The notes under the pieces: model-generated
Database searches by the model: none
The model's input: the letters and a program-made list of their open reading frames with translations, nothing else
Told to the model about the DNA's origin: nothing
Shown here: positions 41,414-53,760 of the stretch, piece after piece
Layout of the letters: each line of letters starts with the position of its first letter
How positions within the stretch are numbered: position 1 is the stretch's first letter
Program-made: the position numbers and the translations under genes
NCBI RefSeq assembly: GCF_011075055.1
Contig: NC_058153.1
Location: forward strand, 4,216,001-4,280,000
DNA from: Mangifera indica
Lineage: Eukaryota; Streptophyta; Magnoliopsida; Sapindales; Anacardiaceae
Direction: 5' to 3'
DNA: 64,000 bases

Positions 41414-44230
41414 ATGATCTCAAATACTCCTTCGTCATCTCTCAGCAGATCCATGGCTTCCATCTCTTCTTTTTTCTTCCTCCTGACTATTTTTCTGCAA
41501 TGCTTCACACTCTCAGTCTCTTCCAAACAAACCTACATAGTCCACATGAGGCCCCAGGACAAGCCCTCCTCTTTCCTCACTCACCGTGACTGGTATTCAT
41601 CTAGTCTTCAATCTCTTTCTTCCACTTCGGATTCTCTTCTTTATACCTATACTGATGCCTACCACGGTTTCGCTGCCTCTCTCGATCCTGCTCAAGCCGA
41701 GGCGCTCCGCCAATCTGACTCCGTGCTCGGCGTTTACGAAGACACTCTTTACACTCTTCATACCACTCGCTCCCCTAAGTTTCTTGGCCTCAACTCTGAG
41801 TTTGGGCTGTGGGAGGGGCATAGCAATCAGGATCTTGGCCATGCCTCACGTGACGTTATTATCGGCGTGCTTGATACTGGTGTTTGGCCGCAGTCTAAAA
41901 GCTTCGACGATTCTCAGATGCCACAAGTTCCGAGCAAATGGCGCGGTCAGTGTGAATTGGGCCCTGATTTTAGCCCTAATCTTTGCAACAAGAAGCTCAT
42001 TGGTGCTCGTTTCTTCTCAAAAGGCTACCACATGGCTTCCAGTGGTAGTTTCTTGAGAAAATCCGAAGAATCGGAGTCTCCTCGTGATTACGACGGTCAT
42101 GGAACTCACACGGCGAGTACTGCCGCGGGTTCACACGTTGCCAATGCCAGTCTACTCGGTTACGCCAGCGGGACGGCGCGCGGAATGGCCAGTCACGCGC
42201 GTGTGGCCACGTACAAAGTTTGCTGGAAAACCGGATGCTTTGGATCGGACATTTTGGCGGGTATGGATCGGGCCATACAAGATGGTGTGGATGTTCTTTC
42301 ACTCTCTCTGGGTGGTGGATCCGCTCCGTATTATAGAGATACCATTGCTATTGGAGCATTCACAGCAATGGAAAAGGGCATTTTCGTGTCGTGTTCTGCT
42401 GGAAACAGTGGGCCCACTAAAGCCACGCTTGCAAACGTGGCCCCGTGGATCATGACCGTCGGTGCTGGAACATTAGATCGTGATTTTCCTGCTTATGTAT
42501 TTCTGGGAGACAACAGTAAGGTTACTGGTGTCTCGCTTTACAGTGGAAAAGGAATGGGAAATAAACCGGTTTCGTTGGTTTACAATGAAGGCTCAAACGG
42601 TTCAGCCAACTTGTGCTTGCCCGGTTCACTCGAACCAGAATTCGTACGTGGGAAAGTAGTCATTTGTGATAGGGGGATAAACGCACGTGTGGAGAAAGGA
42701 GCCGTTGTACGTGACGCTGGTGGAATTGGAATGATACTGGCGAACACGGCTGCAAGCGGTGAAGAACTGGTGGCTGACAGTCACTTGCTACCAGCTGTAG
42801 CGGTGGGTAAAAAGGCGGGTGATAAGATCAGGGAGTACGCCAAATCAGCAAATCCAAAGGCACTTCTTACGTTTGGTGGGACGGTGTTGAACGTGAGACC
42901 GTCACCAGTGGTGGCAGCGTTTAGTTCAAGAGGGCCTAACACAGTAACTCCGCAAATATTAAAACCTGATTTGATTGGGCCTGGAGTCAACATTTTGGCT
43001 GCTTGGTCAGAAGCGAATGGCCCCACTGAGTTGGAGAAGGACACAAGAAGAACACAGTTTAATATAATGTCAGGTATGTCCTATTGCTCAACGGCTATCT
43101 TCTTACTCGTTATATTATAATTCACAACACATAATAATTGTATGATTCATCATTTTCTCATTTTAGCAGCAGCACACATCAATTATAGTAGATACAGATG
43201 GAGTCTGAGTTTAAATATTTTTTAGTTTAAATTTGATTTAAATAAAAATAATTTAATTTATGTTTATTGAGCTAATTGTAAAGGATGTTTGAGTTTAATT
43301 CGAATTGAGTCATAAGCTAAATTTGAATGAAATCAAGTTATTTACTGAACTCGTAAGTTAAAATGAGATCAGCTCTTTCTAATTTGAATTCGGTTTAATT
43401 TTAAAACAAGTGAAATCCTCTAATTTGAATTGAATCGAGTTAATTTCACCCTGATTCAGATTTAATCTTATTTGTAATATATAATTAAATATTATTTTAT
43501 TTTTAATTCAAATTTATATAATCATTTATATTGTAAAAAATAAATTTGTTAATTTTTTTTGGGACAATTAGGTACATCTATGTCTTGCCCACACATTAGT
43601 GGATTAGCTGCTTTGCTGAAAGCGGCCCACCCAGATTGGAGCCCAAGTGCCATCAAATCGGCTCTTATGACGACTGCATATGTTATAGACAACACCAACT
43701 CTCCTCTTCGTGATGCTTCAGATGGTGAATTCTCAAACCCATGGGCTCATGGGTCGGGCCACGTTGACCCACAAAAAGCCCTTTCTCCAGGCCTTGTTTA
43801 TGATATTTCAACTGCAGAGTACGTTGCATTCTTGTGCTCTTTGAACTACACAACTTTACAAATCCAAGCCGTCGTCAAACACCCTGTCTCCTGTTTGATT
43901 AAATTCAATGACCCTGGCGAGCTGAACTACCCCTCATTCTCAGTCTTGTTCGGAAACAAGAGGGTTGTTCGATACACTCGGGAGTTGACAAACGTTGAAC
44001 CTGCAATGTCGATGTACAATGTGACTGTCACCACCCCGGCCAATGTGGGGGTTACTGTGAGGCCCAGAACACTTTTATTTAGGGCTCAAGGGGAGAAGAA
44101 GAGATACACAGTTACCTTTGTGGCGAAGAAAGATTTTAGTCCGATGGGGAGCTCTGGATTTGGTTCAATTGTGTGGGGAAATGCTCAACATACAGTTAGG
44201 AGCCCAGTTTCTTTTTCGTGGACACGGTGA
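41414..44230 (+). CDS. Subtilisin-like serine protease, SBT1 group (SBT1.8-like), complete, 2 exons
   Basis: Exons 41414-43073 and 43572-44230, with a GT-AG intron splitting the G of the catalytic G-T-S motif. The frame is 772 codons plus TGA. The in-frame Met14 (41453) starts a typical hydrophobic signal peptide ([17 protein letters not shown]) and gives 759 residues, close to the family norm, so it may be the real start. Domains: I9 propeptide (KQTYIVHM...YHGFAASL...[20 protein letters not shown]), S8 catalytic domain with Asp154 (GVLDTGVWP), His229 ([12 protein letters not shown]), oxyanion Asn331 (SAGNSGP) and Ser556 (GTSMSCPH), an inserted PA domain, and a C-terminal fibronectin-III-like domain. 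All catalytic residues are intact. Family knowledge: secreted to the apoplast, cleaving wall proteins or propeptides. Nearest resemblance is Arabidopsis SBT1.8. The substrate cannot be inferred. Confidence 0.95.
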
Positions 44231-44800
44231 GCTAATAATAAGTTCGGCCTCAAATACCTTCAAATAGTTGAAAAAAAATCCTGGGGATTGCAGTCGAGAG
44301 GTGCTTGTAAAATTATTTGAACGAAATGACCACTTTCTTTGAGATATTGCTTTCAGATTATGAAAACTACTTGATAATTTGTAGTTTAGTGGAAATTATG
44401 AGACCCAAGTGAGCTCATAAGCTTAGTTTATTGAGACCGAATGATTGTTTTTAAAGACATACAGCCTGTAGAAACTGTTTTGCAGACAAGATAGAACTGT
44501 TGTGACAAGTAGAAACCATGAACCATTCAAATATTGCCTGCAATTTCAATTATTCACATCAACAAATTATTGAGTTGTAGGTCCAGGGAATTGCATTATG
44601 AATGATGAAGAGTTGGATTATCAAGTCTAATTTGGATGGCCCATTTTTTCATGTAAATTTCTACATTCAATCAGAGGAACCGTAAAAATTGGACAGTAAA
44701 AGCAATGAAATGTATATTAAAAAAACCCTTATGATGATAATGTAGTTGTATTATAAGCAGATTAGCAAGGTGACAGCTGAAAGTTCCCTAATGATATATG

Positions 44801-46902
44801 CTAGAAGAATAGACATGGATTACAACTGCAGCAGGTCTTTTTACAACTGCAACAACTGCGTACCTTTGAACATTTTGGGAACTTGAGGCATGAGCATTTC
44901 CATTGGCAACAAGAGCAATCTAGGCAACATGAGCAGTCCGGTAAACATGAGAAACTTGAGCAACAAGAGCATTCCGGACAACAGGACAAGCACTTTGGGC
45001 AACCTGAACAGTTTGGGCAACATGAACAGTCTGGGCAACATGAACGGTCTGGGCAACATGAACAGCCTGGGAAACAACAAGAAGAGCATTTTGGCCAACA
45101 TGAACATTCTGAGCAAGTGAAGCAGTCTGGGCAACAAGTGGTGCAGTTTGGGCAACGTATGCAGTCCAAGCAGCGAGAGAACCAGTTTGGACAACAAGGG
45201 GAGCAGTTTCGGCAACAAGAGCAATCCGGGCACTTAGGGAACCCACAGACAGAACAATTTCTGCTGCATGAGGTCTTTCCACAACTGCATGATTTCGGAC
45301 AAGAGAAACATCTACACTTTGGGAGTGAACAGCAAGCAAATGGATTACAACTACAAGGATTGCAGCAATAGCATCGTGGCAATTTTAGACAAATAGAGCA
45401 CCCAGAATAACAGCAACAGCACATCCAAGAAATCCAAGAGAAGTTAAAACACAGCCTTCCACTGTACAAGAATGAAAGTCGGATCAACATTTAAAGCAGT
45501 TAATTTTCAATGCACTCCAGTTCGATGCAAAATCAAATGACATAAAGAAGATTAAATTGTACCAAAGCCACTTCCAGAAGCGCCATGACTTGTGATTCTT
45601 CTGGCTTCTGCTTGAAAGGGAGAACTATTAGAATTTTGATCTCCTAATGAAATGTTAAAAAGATAGTGAAAGTGATTTCAATCTTACAGAGGTATAAAAG
45701 GATCTGCATTTGCGACCGTAAAATCAACAACCCTGAGAGTTTTCAATTGCATCTTATTACAACTTGGATTAAAATAAATGAAAGATAAACAAATAAATTA
45801 GATAGCAATGCAAGGCATTTGCAAGACTGAACATACTCTTTGCAGCATCTGGAAGCTGGTTGAAGGCCTTCAACTGATTTTAACTCCTCCTGCTCAAAAG
45901 TAAATCGTTAATAGAATTTTTCTATATCAGAAGAAATATTTAAATGATTTCAACTATTGGGCTGCTATCTCTAAATGCAGGTTTTTCCATATAAATTGGC
46001 AAAACCCAAATCTTTGCCAAAAGTTCAGGAAGTATAGAAAATCCCAGATTACTGCTGGAAATCAGCAAGTCCTTGAAGTGGTTCAAAATGAAACAAGATT
46101 CCCGAAATCATCAGGACAGTAGTTTTGAGTCACTGAGTTAAAAACATTGCATGACGTTAGACGGGTTTTCTAAATTGAAAAAAAGATTTGCCAAAGCAAC
46201 AGTGATAGACAAGTCTACAGTCAATATGTTGCATAAAAAAGGAAGCTCTGCAGTCTGAGGGAGATCCAGCAAGAGTCCATTAGGTGCTGGCTAGGTGGAC
46301 ACAGTAGTCGATCCTATTGATCCGCTTCCATTTTCGTAGTAAAATCAGCAAACAATTAGAATTCTGTGCCATGATAAGCCTATTGTCAATGACCGCTTAT
46401 TATGGAAAGCTAGCTACCAAAAATGTACAGAAAAGCTTGAAAAAAGACCATAGAATTGATCAATCTCTTCAGCTAAATCGACACATGCATCTGTTTTAGC
46501 TCTTCTTCTCAACTACACGCTTAAATTTAATGTTCATAGTAATCAGAGTCCTGCTTATAGCTTGCAAAACGACTAGTGAAAAAGCTCACTAAATAAAATA
46601 GTTAAACAGAGTAGTAAGGCAAGAAGAAAAGGAAGCAAAAAAATTTACAGCGAATGAAACTTGCAACATTTGAAGTTTTTATTTTCCATTTTCAATCCAT
46701 AAGTAGTGTTTATTCAATAATTATAACTGGGAAAATACTACAGGCTTAAACCCACCTGAAGAAAACCAATCTCTCTCTCAAGAACCTGAACCCGGGCCAT
46801 TTCCCGGCGCTTCCCATACAAATCAGGATATTCCGGCGGGGATTTGGGACGCGGTGGGGGCAGCGAAGGTACTGAAGAAGCAGAGCCAGGATGAGCCGCC
46901 AT
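44801..46902 (-). CDS. Type-C heterotrimeric G-protein gamma subunit (AGG3/GS3/DEP1-like) with Cys-rich tail, complete, 5 exons
   Basis: Minus-strand exons: 46756-46902, 45837-45889, 45688-45732, 45563-45607, 44801-45461, all GT-AG. They splice to 316 codons plus TAG. Residues 1-25 are Pro/Ser-rich. [20 protein letters not shown] starts the gamma domain, followed by [19 protein letters not shown] and SRCCKE, the coiled coil that binds G-beta. Then come NADPFIPL and [18 protein letters not shown], as in AGG3. From about residue 110 the tail is roughly 40% Cys in repeated [12 protein letters not shown] units. It ends CLFF, with Cys at -4, CaaX-like. Family knowledge: plasma-membrane G-beta-gamma signalling that controls organ and grain size, with the tail modulating activity. 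It converges with the subtilase, with a 570-bp gap between the stop codons. The whole tail is one exon. Confidence 0.93.
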
Positions 46903-47632
46903 TAACTAGAAACTTTAATTACCAGTGGGTGCACCTGAAAACGTTCTGTATTCTTCCGTCACCTAGCCAAAAATAGAAGAAAAAGAAAAAAAAAGGCCAT
47001 TTGAAAGAGAAAAGAAAGAAAAAACCATAGTAAAAAACAAGTAAGAGCAGGCAAGCAAGGGACAAAGAAGAAGGGCGCAAGTAATTTTAGGTGTGAATGA
47101 AAATAAGGAAAGACTGTGTTATGGAAATGGCAGAGGCCAGTAATTAGTGGGTCTGACAAGGATAATTACTAACGCAGAAGAAAAGAGTCCTCCCTCCTCC
47201 TGCTGCTGCAGCAGAAGCTGAAACAAAAGCAGAGTGACTAGTAAGTAACAGTAGTGATGCATGAAAGTAGATGTCAAACATTTACAGTCTATGATTTTTA
47301 ACATTATTAAGAATAAATGTTGATTTAAGGGTGATAATAAGAACAGAAGGAGAAATTGTTCAATCAGAGACAGTGTGAGAGAGTTTAAAGATCTGATCTT
47401 TCTCGAGACACAACCTTTGTGCATGGTAATAATGATGGTAATAAGAGTGGTAAAGACGGCTGTGAAAAAGGCTGCTCGTTTTTGTACGAACCCATTTGGC
47501 AAAAAAAAAAATAAAAATAAAAAAAATACAGAGCTCCGTTTGATTGAGGGTTATTTTTTGAGGAAGAGTTTATATTATATATACGATAGAACTACGAAAG
47601 GACCAAGTGGGAAGAAGAAACTGTAACATAAA
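46903..47632. other. Upstream region of the G-gamma gene
   Basis: Less AT-biased DNA with A/G-rich and C/T-rich tracts (46975-47060, 47180-47220), likely 5' leader and promoter of the minus-strand G-gamma gene. An 83-codon plus-strand frame at 47375-47626 is Lys-rich, low in complexity and unlike any family I know; I do not call it a gene. Confidence 0.4.
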
Positions 47633-48365
47633 GGTCAAAGGGCTTTTTCCATCCGAAGTATACTATATTATCAAGTTTTTTAATTTAATTTAAAAAATTT
47701 TATTTACCTATTTATAAATAATTAAATTAATTAATTTTAATAATAAAATTATAATATTAAAAATAAATTAAAATATTATTTTTTATTTTAAAATTTTAAA
47801 ATTGATAATTTTTATTTCCTCTTTTCGAGTTTAGTTTTGATATTCAACCATTCTTTTCAACATTATTATTGTGGTTTTTTCTTTCTTATGGTTTCTTTTC
47901 CTTTGACAGTTTATCTTAACAAAATTTTAACCTTTCTTTTGTGTGTGATATCATATAAAAAGACAAATCTTCTTCCTCAACAACAAATATGAGATCGATT
48001 ATTAATTTTGTCTTCTTCTAGGAAGACAAGTCATCTTGTCTTGTCTCATTTTCATCTTGTTTTTCTAGACGACTTCATACGACATTAGAGAGGTTAAGAT
48101 TTCATTGAGATAAATCGCTAAAGAAAGAGGAATTGTAAAAGGGAAAGACGATTGATGATGAGATTAAAGAGAGTGGTTGGATATTGAAAAAAACTTTAGG
48201 GGGTAATGCGATTTTTTAAAACTTAACTAAGAAAAAAATTGTTAGTTTTTACGATTTAAAAAAAAAATAAGATAAAAATTTTTAAAGATTAGAGTTTTAT
48301 TAACTTTAACTGTATATAAATGAGTCTATAAGATTTTTAAAATTAAAAAATGAGAATTTGGCAGT
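47633..48365. mobile_element. Probable decayed TIR element of the GGCCAAAGGACT- family
   Basis: Begins GGTCAAAGGGCTTTTTCCAT, a diverged family terminus, followed by the usual AT-rich left arm and a C/T-rich then A/G-rich core (47815-48180). The right AT-rich arm is visible to about 48365, but the terminal GGCC and a target duplication were not found. The right border is therefore approximate. Confidence 0.5.
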
Positions 48366-49190
48366 GTCATATAATTTTTGGAATGGTGGGGAGGAACCCA
48401 CATAAAATAGTAAATTACAATTTCCCATGCTCTAAAACACTTTTCCAGGCTTAAATTATATGTAAATAAAATTAATTTTATATTTAATAATTAAAAAATA
48501 AAAAAATAATAATTTTTTATAAATTCAATCTATATATTTTTAATATGTTTATTTAACTGTTAAAAATACTAAAACTTACCATTCAATTTTTTAAAATTGC
48601 AAATACTTAAATACTTTTAAACTTTTTTAATTTAAAAATATTTAAATATATTTTATATATCTCATTATTTTGAATATTCTATTGTGCCCCTAAAAGTTTG
48701 TAATATAATTTTATATCCCAAATTTATTGTGTTCAATTTAATTTTTTAGAGGTATATTTTTTTTTTTTTTATTATTAATAGGTATATTGAAATTAAAAAA
48801 ATTCAAACACCATAAACTTTTTTTTTTAATTTTCAAAAAACCTTGAAAATATTTTATTAACATGTCTTATATTTTTTAAATTATAGTTTACCCCTTAATA
48901 CTTTTACTAATATAATTACTATTATCATTTTTTTTTATCATTTTTGTCTTGAAACCAAGTAGAGAGTAAGAAGGGAGCTTGGATAAAAGAAAAGAAAAAT
49001 AAATAAATTCTTATGTAATTTAGGTAATTAGCAAATTTATTTTTATTAAATTAAGATTATATAATAATTTTAAAAATTAAAATAATAAAATAATAATTTT
49101 ATTTTCTAATATTTTTTTTATTAATAGAGTTTGTTTCAAGTGGGAAAGTGTTGTTTCTACCACTTAGGGGTTTAACAGGTTTTAAACAAA
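48366..49190. other. AT-rich intergenic DNA
   Basis: No coding potential. It ends at 49189 with ACCTTGGGTGGGAACAAG, resembling the inner part of a right-hand family terminus, so another element end may lie here. Confidence 0.35.
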
Positions 49191-49219
49191 ACCTTGGGTG
49201 GGAACAAGTTATTTACTCA

Positions 49220-49640
49220 ACGTACAGTAAAACAAAGTTAGCGTATGTGTATGTGTATGTCGTCTCTGTCTTCCTTTGTGTGTGAATATGTGTGTGCATT
49301 ATTTGCGTTGTGTGTGTTTTGGCGGTGGGTGGGTGGATAGATGGCAGAGACAGAGGCAGAGGCAGAGGCAGTGGCAGAGGGCAGACTGCAGAGAGCGGAA
49401 AGCACGATGAAGTACCTCAGATCGCACGTGACTTGTGCGTAGGAAAGAGAAAGAAGATCTGAAATTGTGTGTCTCTCAGACTTGGATTCTTTAAACCAAA
49501 TAGAAAATACCCGACTTTGAGAAGAAAAATATTGCACCGCAGATGGCACAATCTGGGTAATTTTCTCATGAACCATCTTTCCAATCTATATTCATAACTT
49601 GTCCTGTTCCATATAAATCTCTGGTAATACAAAGGGTTGT
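49220..49640. other. Non-AT-rich block with a possible small exon
   Basis: Contains GT-rich microsatellite-like sequence (49240-49320), then AGAGGC/A repeats. A 34-codon plus-strand frame starts at the ATG near 49340 (Glu/Ala-rich start, then RLQRAESTMKYLRSHVTCA). The minus strand is open for 112 codons over the same span. I recognise neither, and no partner exon is evident downstream. It could be a truncated gene's first exon or a promoter block. Confidence 0.25.
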
Positions 49641-51780
49641 TTCGTTGAGGAAATATTTTATTATAAAAATTAAGATATTATTTTAAAAATAGGATAATTT
49701 GATGATTCCTAAATATAAATTATTATTATATTTAATAAAATTTGATAAATATAGATAGATATAAATAATTATTTTGTTTATTTAGATAACAAAAAATATT
49801 AATATATTATTTTATCTAAATATTCTTATTTTAATTAAAAATATTTATTTATATTATTTATTATGTTAGTTAAAAATATAAGTATTTTTATCTTAAAAAA
49901 TTAACAAATAAAAGTATAATTATAATAAAATTAAGATTACCTTGAAAATATTTTAATACTTAAGATGAAACTGATAATTAGATTATTATCACCCATGGTA
50001 ATAGAAGATTACCGAAATCTCTTATTACTTATAAATCGAATAAAATAATGTAAGTAATAAATAATAAATTACATGAGTAATATTTAATCCCTTCAACCAA
50101 GCGCCTTCAAAAGGTATATGTAAATGTACCCATCAAATTCAAGTCTCTAGTTCTTTAATACACATAATTTGATTCAAACTATAAAATAAGACCAAATTGT
50201 TTAAAAATTATAATTTTATTTGATTTAGTTTGTAAAATGGGTTGACTTGAATTGATAAATTTTTGAAAAATAATTTTTTAGTTTGGATTACAATTTGAGC
50301 AATTTTTAAACCGAATCAAATCGTAAACCATATTACTTTAAAATGCATATATAAATAATTAAATATACAACTTATTTTTTATATTTATTTTATTTTTTAC
50401 ATAAATATAATATATATATTTTTATATATTTATATTATATTTTAAAAAATTATAATTTAATTAATTTTATTAAATAATATATATTTAATTATGAATAATT
50501 TTAATATATTTAAATAATAATTTAAATTAAAATAAATCATTTTTTAAATTTAATTTGACTTCATCTGAAATCTAACATCTATAGATTACTTGGCTTGGAG
50601 GTTGAATATATGGATTGGATTATGCCTGTCGTGTTGTAATGTAAAATAGATTGGTTGGAGGTCATTTAACATATTATGACGTTGATTGATGGAAATTGAT
50701 TGGTAAGAGCAGGAAAGGGACGGCTGAGACTTTCGATAAAAGCTTTCTTAACTATTCTACTTTTTGCACTTTACTATTATTGTCTGCAGATTATGGTATC
50801 AGCTTTCTTCTCCTTGTGTTTCTAAATTTTCCCAATGGGATGCTTTCTTTTTTGTTGTCAATGCAGCCTTATGTGCAAAGGGTTTTGCAACTTTCAATAT
50901 GATTAGCTCATACAGTTGGTGCTGCCTCCTACATTTACCAAAATGGTTGCATGTATAATATTTAAATATTCCTAGTCATTATTTAACAAAATAAAACTCA
51001 TGCTAAAAATCCAAACCAATAGAAAGAAAATTAGATTTGAACTTAGGATCTTTGACTTTTTTTTGACTTTAGTAGAACGAAAATTCTCCGATAAAAATTA
51101 GAACTACGACAAAAAATATGTTTATAATAAAAAACAGGATATATGTGTTCTCTTTTCACCTCGTTTAGCTCTTATCCCATCTCTTCCTCTTATTCATTCT
51201 CGTCCCCATCCTTATCCCCATTAATTTATATTAATATCTTTATTTAAAATATTAACATATTTTTATAGTTTTATATTATTTATATTATTTAAATTTATTT
51301 ATGTATATTAAGGTGATTAGTTATATATTATTTTTAATATTTGAAATAGTGAGTTGATTTTAGTTTTAGTTAATTTTATTATTATATATGTTTATATTGT
51401 GCTTACATAATATGAGGAGGTGATTTTTTCTTACGAATATAGAGATAAATAGGAGATTTTTTCTCATGGGTAAGAGATAAAATGAGATTTTTCCCCTCAA
51501 ATAAAAGATAAAGAATTATTGTTATTTTCATAACAGAGATAGACTGGAGATTGATATCTCCTTTAGAGATAGAGACATAAATAAAAAATAAGGTATTTAG
51601 ATCTATCCTTTCTTATTGCCATCCTTATAATTAATGTTATACAATCATCCAATTACTCTATTACACCAAACTTGGATGAAACAATATCGTTTAAGTGGAA
51701 AGTTTACTTGTGCACTCTGTACCAACTCTGGGTAATAAAAATGTATGAGGTGAAAGAATAGAAAAGTTATTTTTTCTGTT
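49641..51780. other. Gene-free AT-rich region
   Basis: Long A/T tracts. The short more balanced segment 50580-50960 has overlapping open frames of 64-68 codons with hydrophobic, random-looking products. No gene is supported. Confidence 0.4.
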
Positions 51781-51965
51781 CTTCTTTCTTTACCTTTCTT
51801 CAAATCGGATCTCTCTTTCGAAAATGCAACTCTTTATCTTCCTTCGCTCCTCTATTAGATTTGGACACTCCTCTTCTAAATCTATGTTACAAAATCTTTT
51901 ATTAAATCCAATCATCACACAAATAGAAAATAAAACATTAAAACTTCTTGTAACCCTGACCCACG

Positions 51966-52465
51966 ATAGTTTGCATTTCACTTGCTTCCTTCCCCAAGTG
52001 TTGTAGCCTATTTCCAAAATGTCCGAACCTAACAAGTCTCCATATAGGGCACCACCGGCGCTTTTCCTGCCCAAAACCTAACACATCTCCAATGTAACCA
52101 CTTCACCCCATGCAAGTCCATCATTCATTCACACAATTTCACCAACCCTCGCCCCAATTTATGTAAAAATTAGAACACCATCAATTTCTCAAAACTTGTT
52201 GACAGTCACAACCCAAAATAGCCACAATAGCTTCATTTTACTCCTTTTCTTCTCCCAAGTGTTGCATCGTATTAGCTCAATTATTGTCAAATTGTCCAAA
52301 CCTAACAAGTGTACCTAAGGAACCCCGGATTCTTTCTTTTCCCAAAACTCGACACATCTCAATCACGACCACTCTACGCCATACAACCCCACTATTCATT
52401 CAAGAATTCCACCAACAACTCCCTACCCCAATATTTGTTAAAAATAGGGACACTACCAATTTTTT
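51966..52465 (+). repeat. Two-unit tandem duplication, period about 260 bp
   Basis: Unit 1 (about 51966-52210) and unit 2 (about 52230-52465) share CCCAAGTGTTG, CCTAACAAGTGT / CCTAACAAGTCT, CCCAAAAC, ACACATCTC, CATTCATTCA, CACCAAC and CTACCCCAAT-like blocks in the same order. They are diverged. No product recognised on either strand. Confidence 0.6.
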
Positions 52466-53000
52466 ATATTTAAAAAATAAAAGGAAGAAGGCAATGTTAT
52501 AGGTGGAGGAGGAGTTGACCGAAAGGTTTGGATGTGTTATAGGTGGCAGGCTTGTGTTTTGATAGAGGAAACAGTGAAAAAAAAAATCCTTTATGGATGG
52601 AGATAGCTTCGACCTTATGGTGGAGACATTTTTGGAAACCGTTGGCATAGGTAAAGTGATCATTGCAAAGAAATCTTAGTGGTGGCATGGCCATTGATGG
52701 CGACCACGGTGGGCATAGGTAAGGAGTTTGTTATATTAATTTCGGTCTTTTTTAAATTAAAAAAAAACTAATTTAGAAGTTGTGATTCATTAACTTAACA
52801 AGATCATGTACACGAGAGGCATTGGCGGTTCAATGTTGGGTGATGGAAATGTAAGGGTTGGTATTAAAGGCTCAAGATTGAGCGACAACGGTTAGAGTTG
52901 GGTGAGGCAAATGAGGAAGAAGGCAATGGAGGCTTGAGCTTGGCTAATAGGGATGGTGATGGTGATGGTAGTAATGAATGAGATGAAGATGAAAAAGGTT
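52466..53000. other. Intergenic, G-rich on the plus strand
   Basis: Contains GGTGG/GATGG-rich tracts (52500-52730 and 52810-52990) with no sustained open frame. No identifiable element. Confidence 0.35.
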
Positions 53001-53011
53001 TAAGTTCATGG

Positions 53012-53760
53012 TTTTTGAGAAATAATTAGGGTTGGTAGTTTAATAATTTTATTAAAAATGGCAATCCAATCATTTAGATAAAAACAAATATTTTTTATCA
53101 AATGAAATAGATAATAAGTGGAGTTATTAATTAAAATGGTCATTTTTTAATTTTAAGTGATTAATTTTTTATTAAATATAAATATAATTATTTTTTAATT
53201 TTATTTTATTTTTAAAAGGAGAAAATTTTAAGATTTGAGATTAGTTGGACAGGTTGATTAGCCGGCCATAGTTGGTTGGCTAAACTGGACTAACCAATTA
53301 TCTTATCTATCAATTTTTTATGTTTAACTAATCGACCAATCACCTAACCAACTTTCATATTGTCATTCACACAATTCACCAACCTTCGTCTCAATTTATT
53401 TTTTTGAGAAATAATTAGGGTTAGTAGTTTAATAATTTTATTAAAAATGACAAACCAATCATTTAAATAAAAACAAATATTTTTCATCAAATGAAATAGA
53501 TAATAAGTGGGGTTATTAATTAAAATACTTATTTTTTATATTTATATAATATTTTTTATTATATAAATATAATTACTTTTTAATTTGACTTTATCTTTAA
53601 AATATAAAATTATAAGATTTTGGATTAACTAGATGAATTGGCTAACCGGTCATGGTTGGCTAGCGAACTACTCAACCAACTATATTTTAAAAATAAATTG
53701 GTTGATTAAGTGTTTAGTCAATTAGCTAACCCCATGATTAATCAATTTTTTAAAAATAAA
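53012..53760 (+). repeat. Tandem duplication, period about 389 bp
   Basis: TTTTTGAGAAATAATTAGGG starts both copies, at about 53012 and 53401. The copies are almost identical for about 130 bases, then both run into a region of TGGTTGGCTAA / TAACCG(G/C)CCAT repeats (53240 and 53620). The CATTCACACAATTCACCAAC block at 53370 also recurs at 52132, linking this array to the neighbouring one. Confidence 0.75.

Noticed and set aside
42084..42455. Alternative long frames inside the subtilase (also 41586-42056 and minus-strand frames)
   Set aside because: Shadows of the subtilase coding exon in other frames; no domains.
44883..45371. 162-codon Gln/His/Glu-rich plus-strand frame
   Set aside because: It is the antisense shadow of the Cys-rich G-gamma exon. 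The sense frame is supported by splicing, family motifs and a proper start.
49238..49576. 112-codon minus-strand frame
   Set aside because: Ser/Ala- and His/Thr-rich low-complexity product over GT and AGAGGC repeats; no homology recognised and no splice partner.
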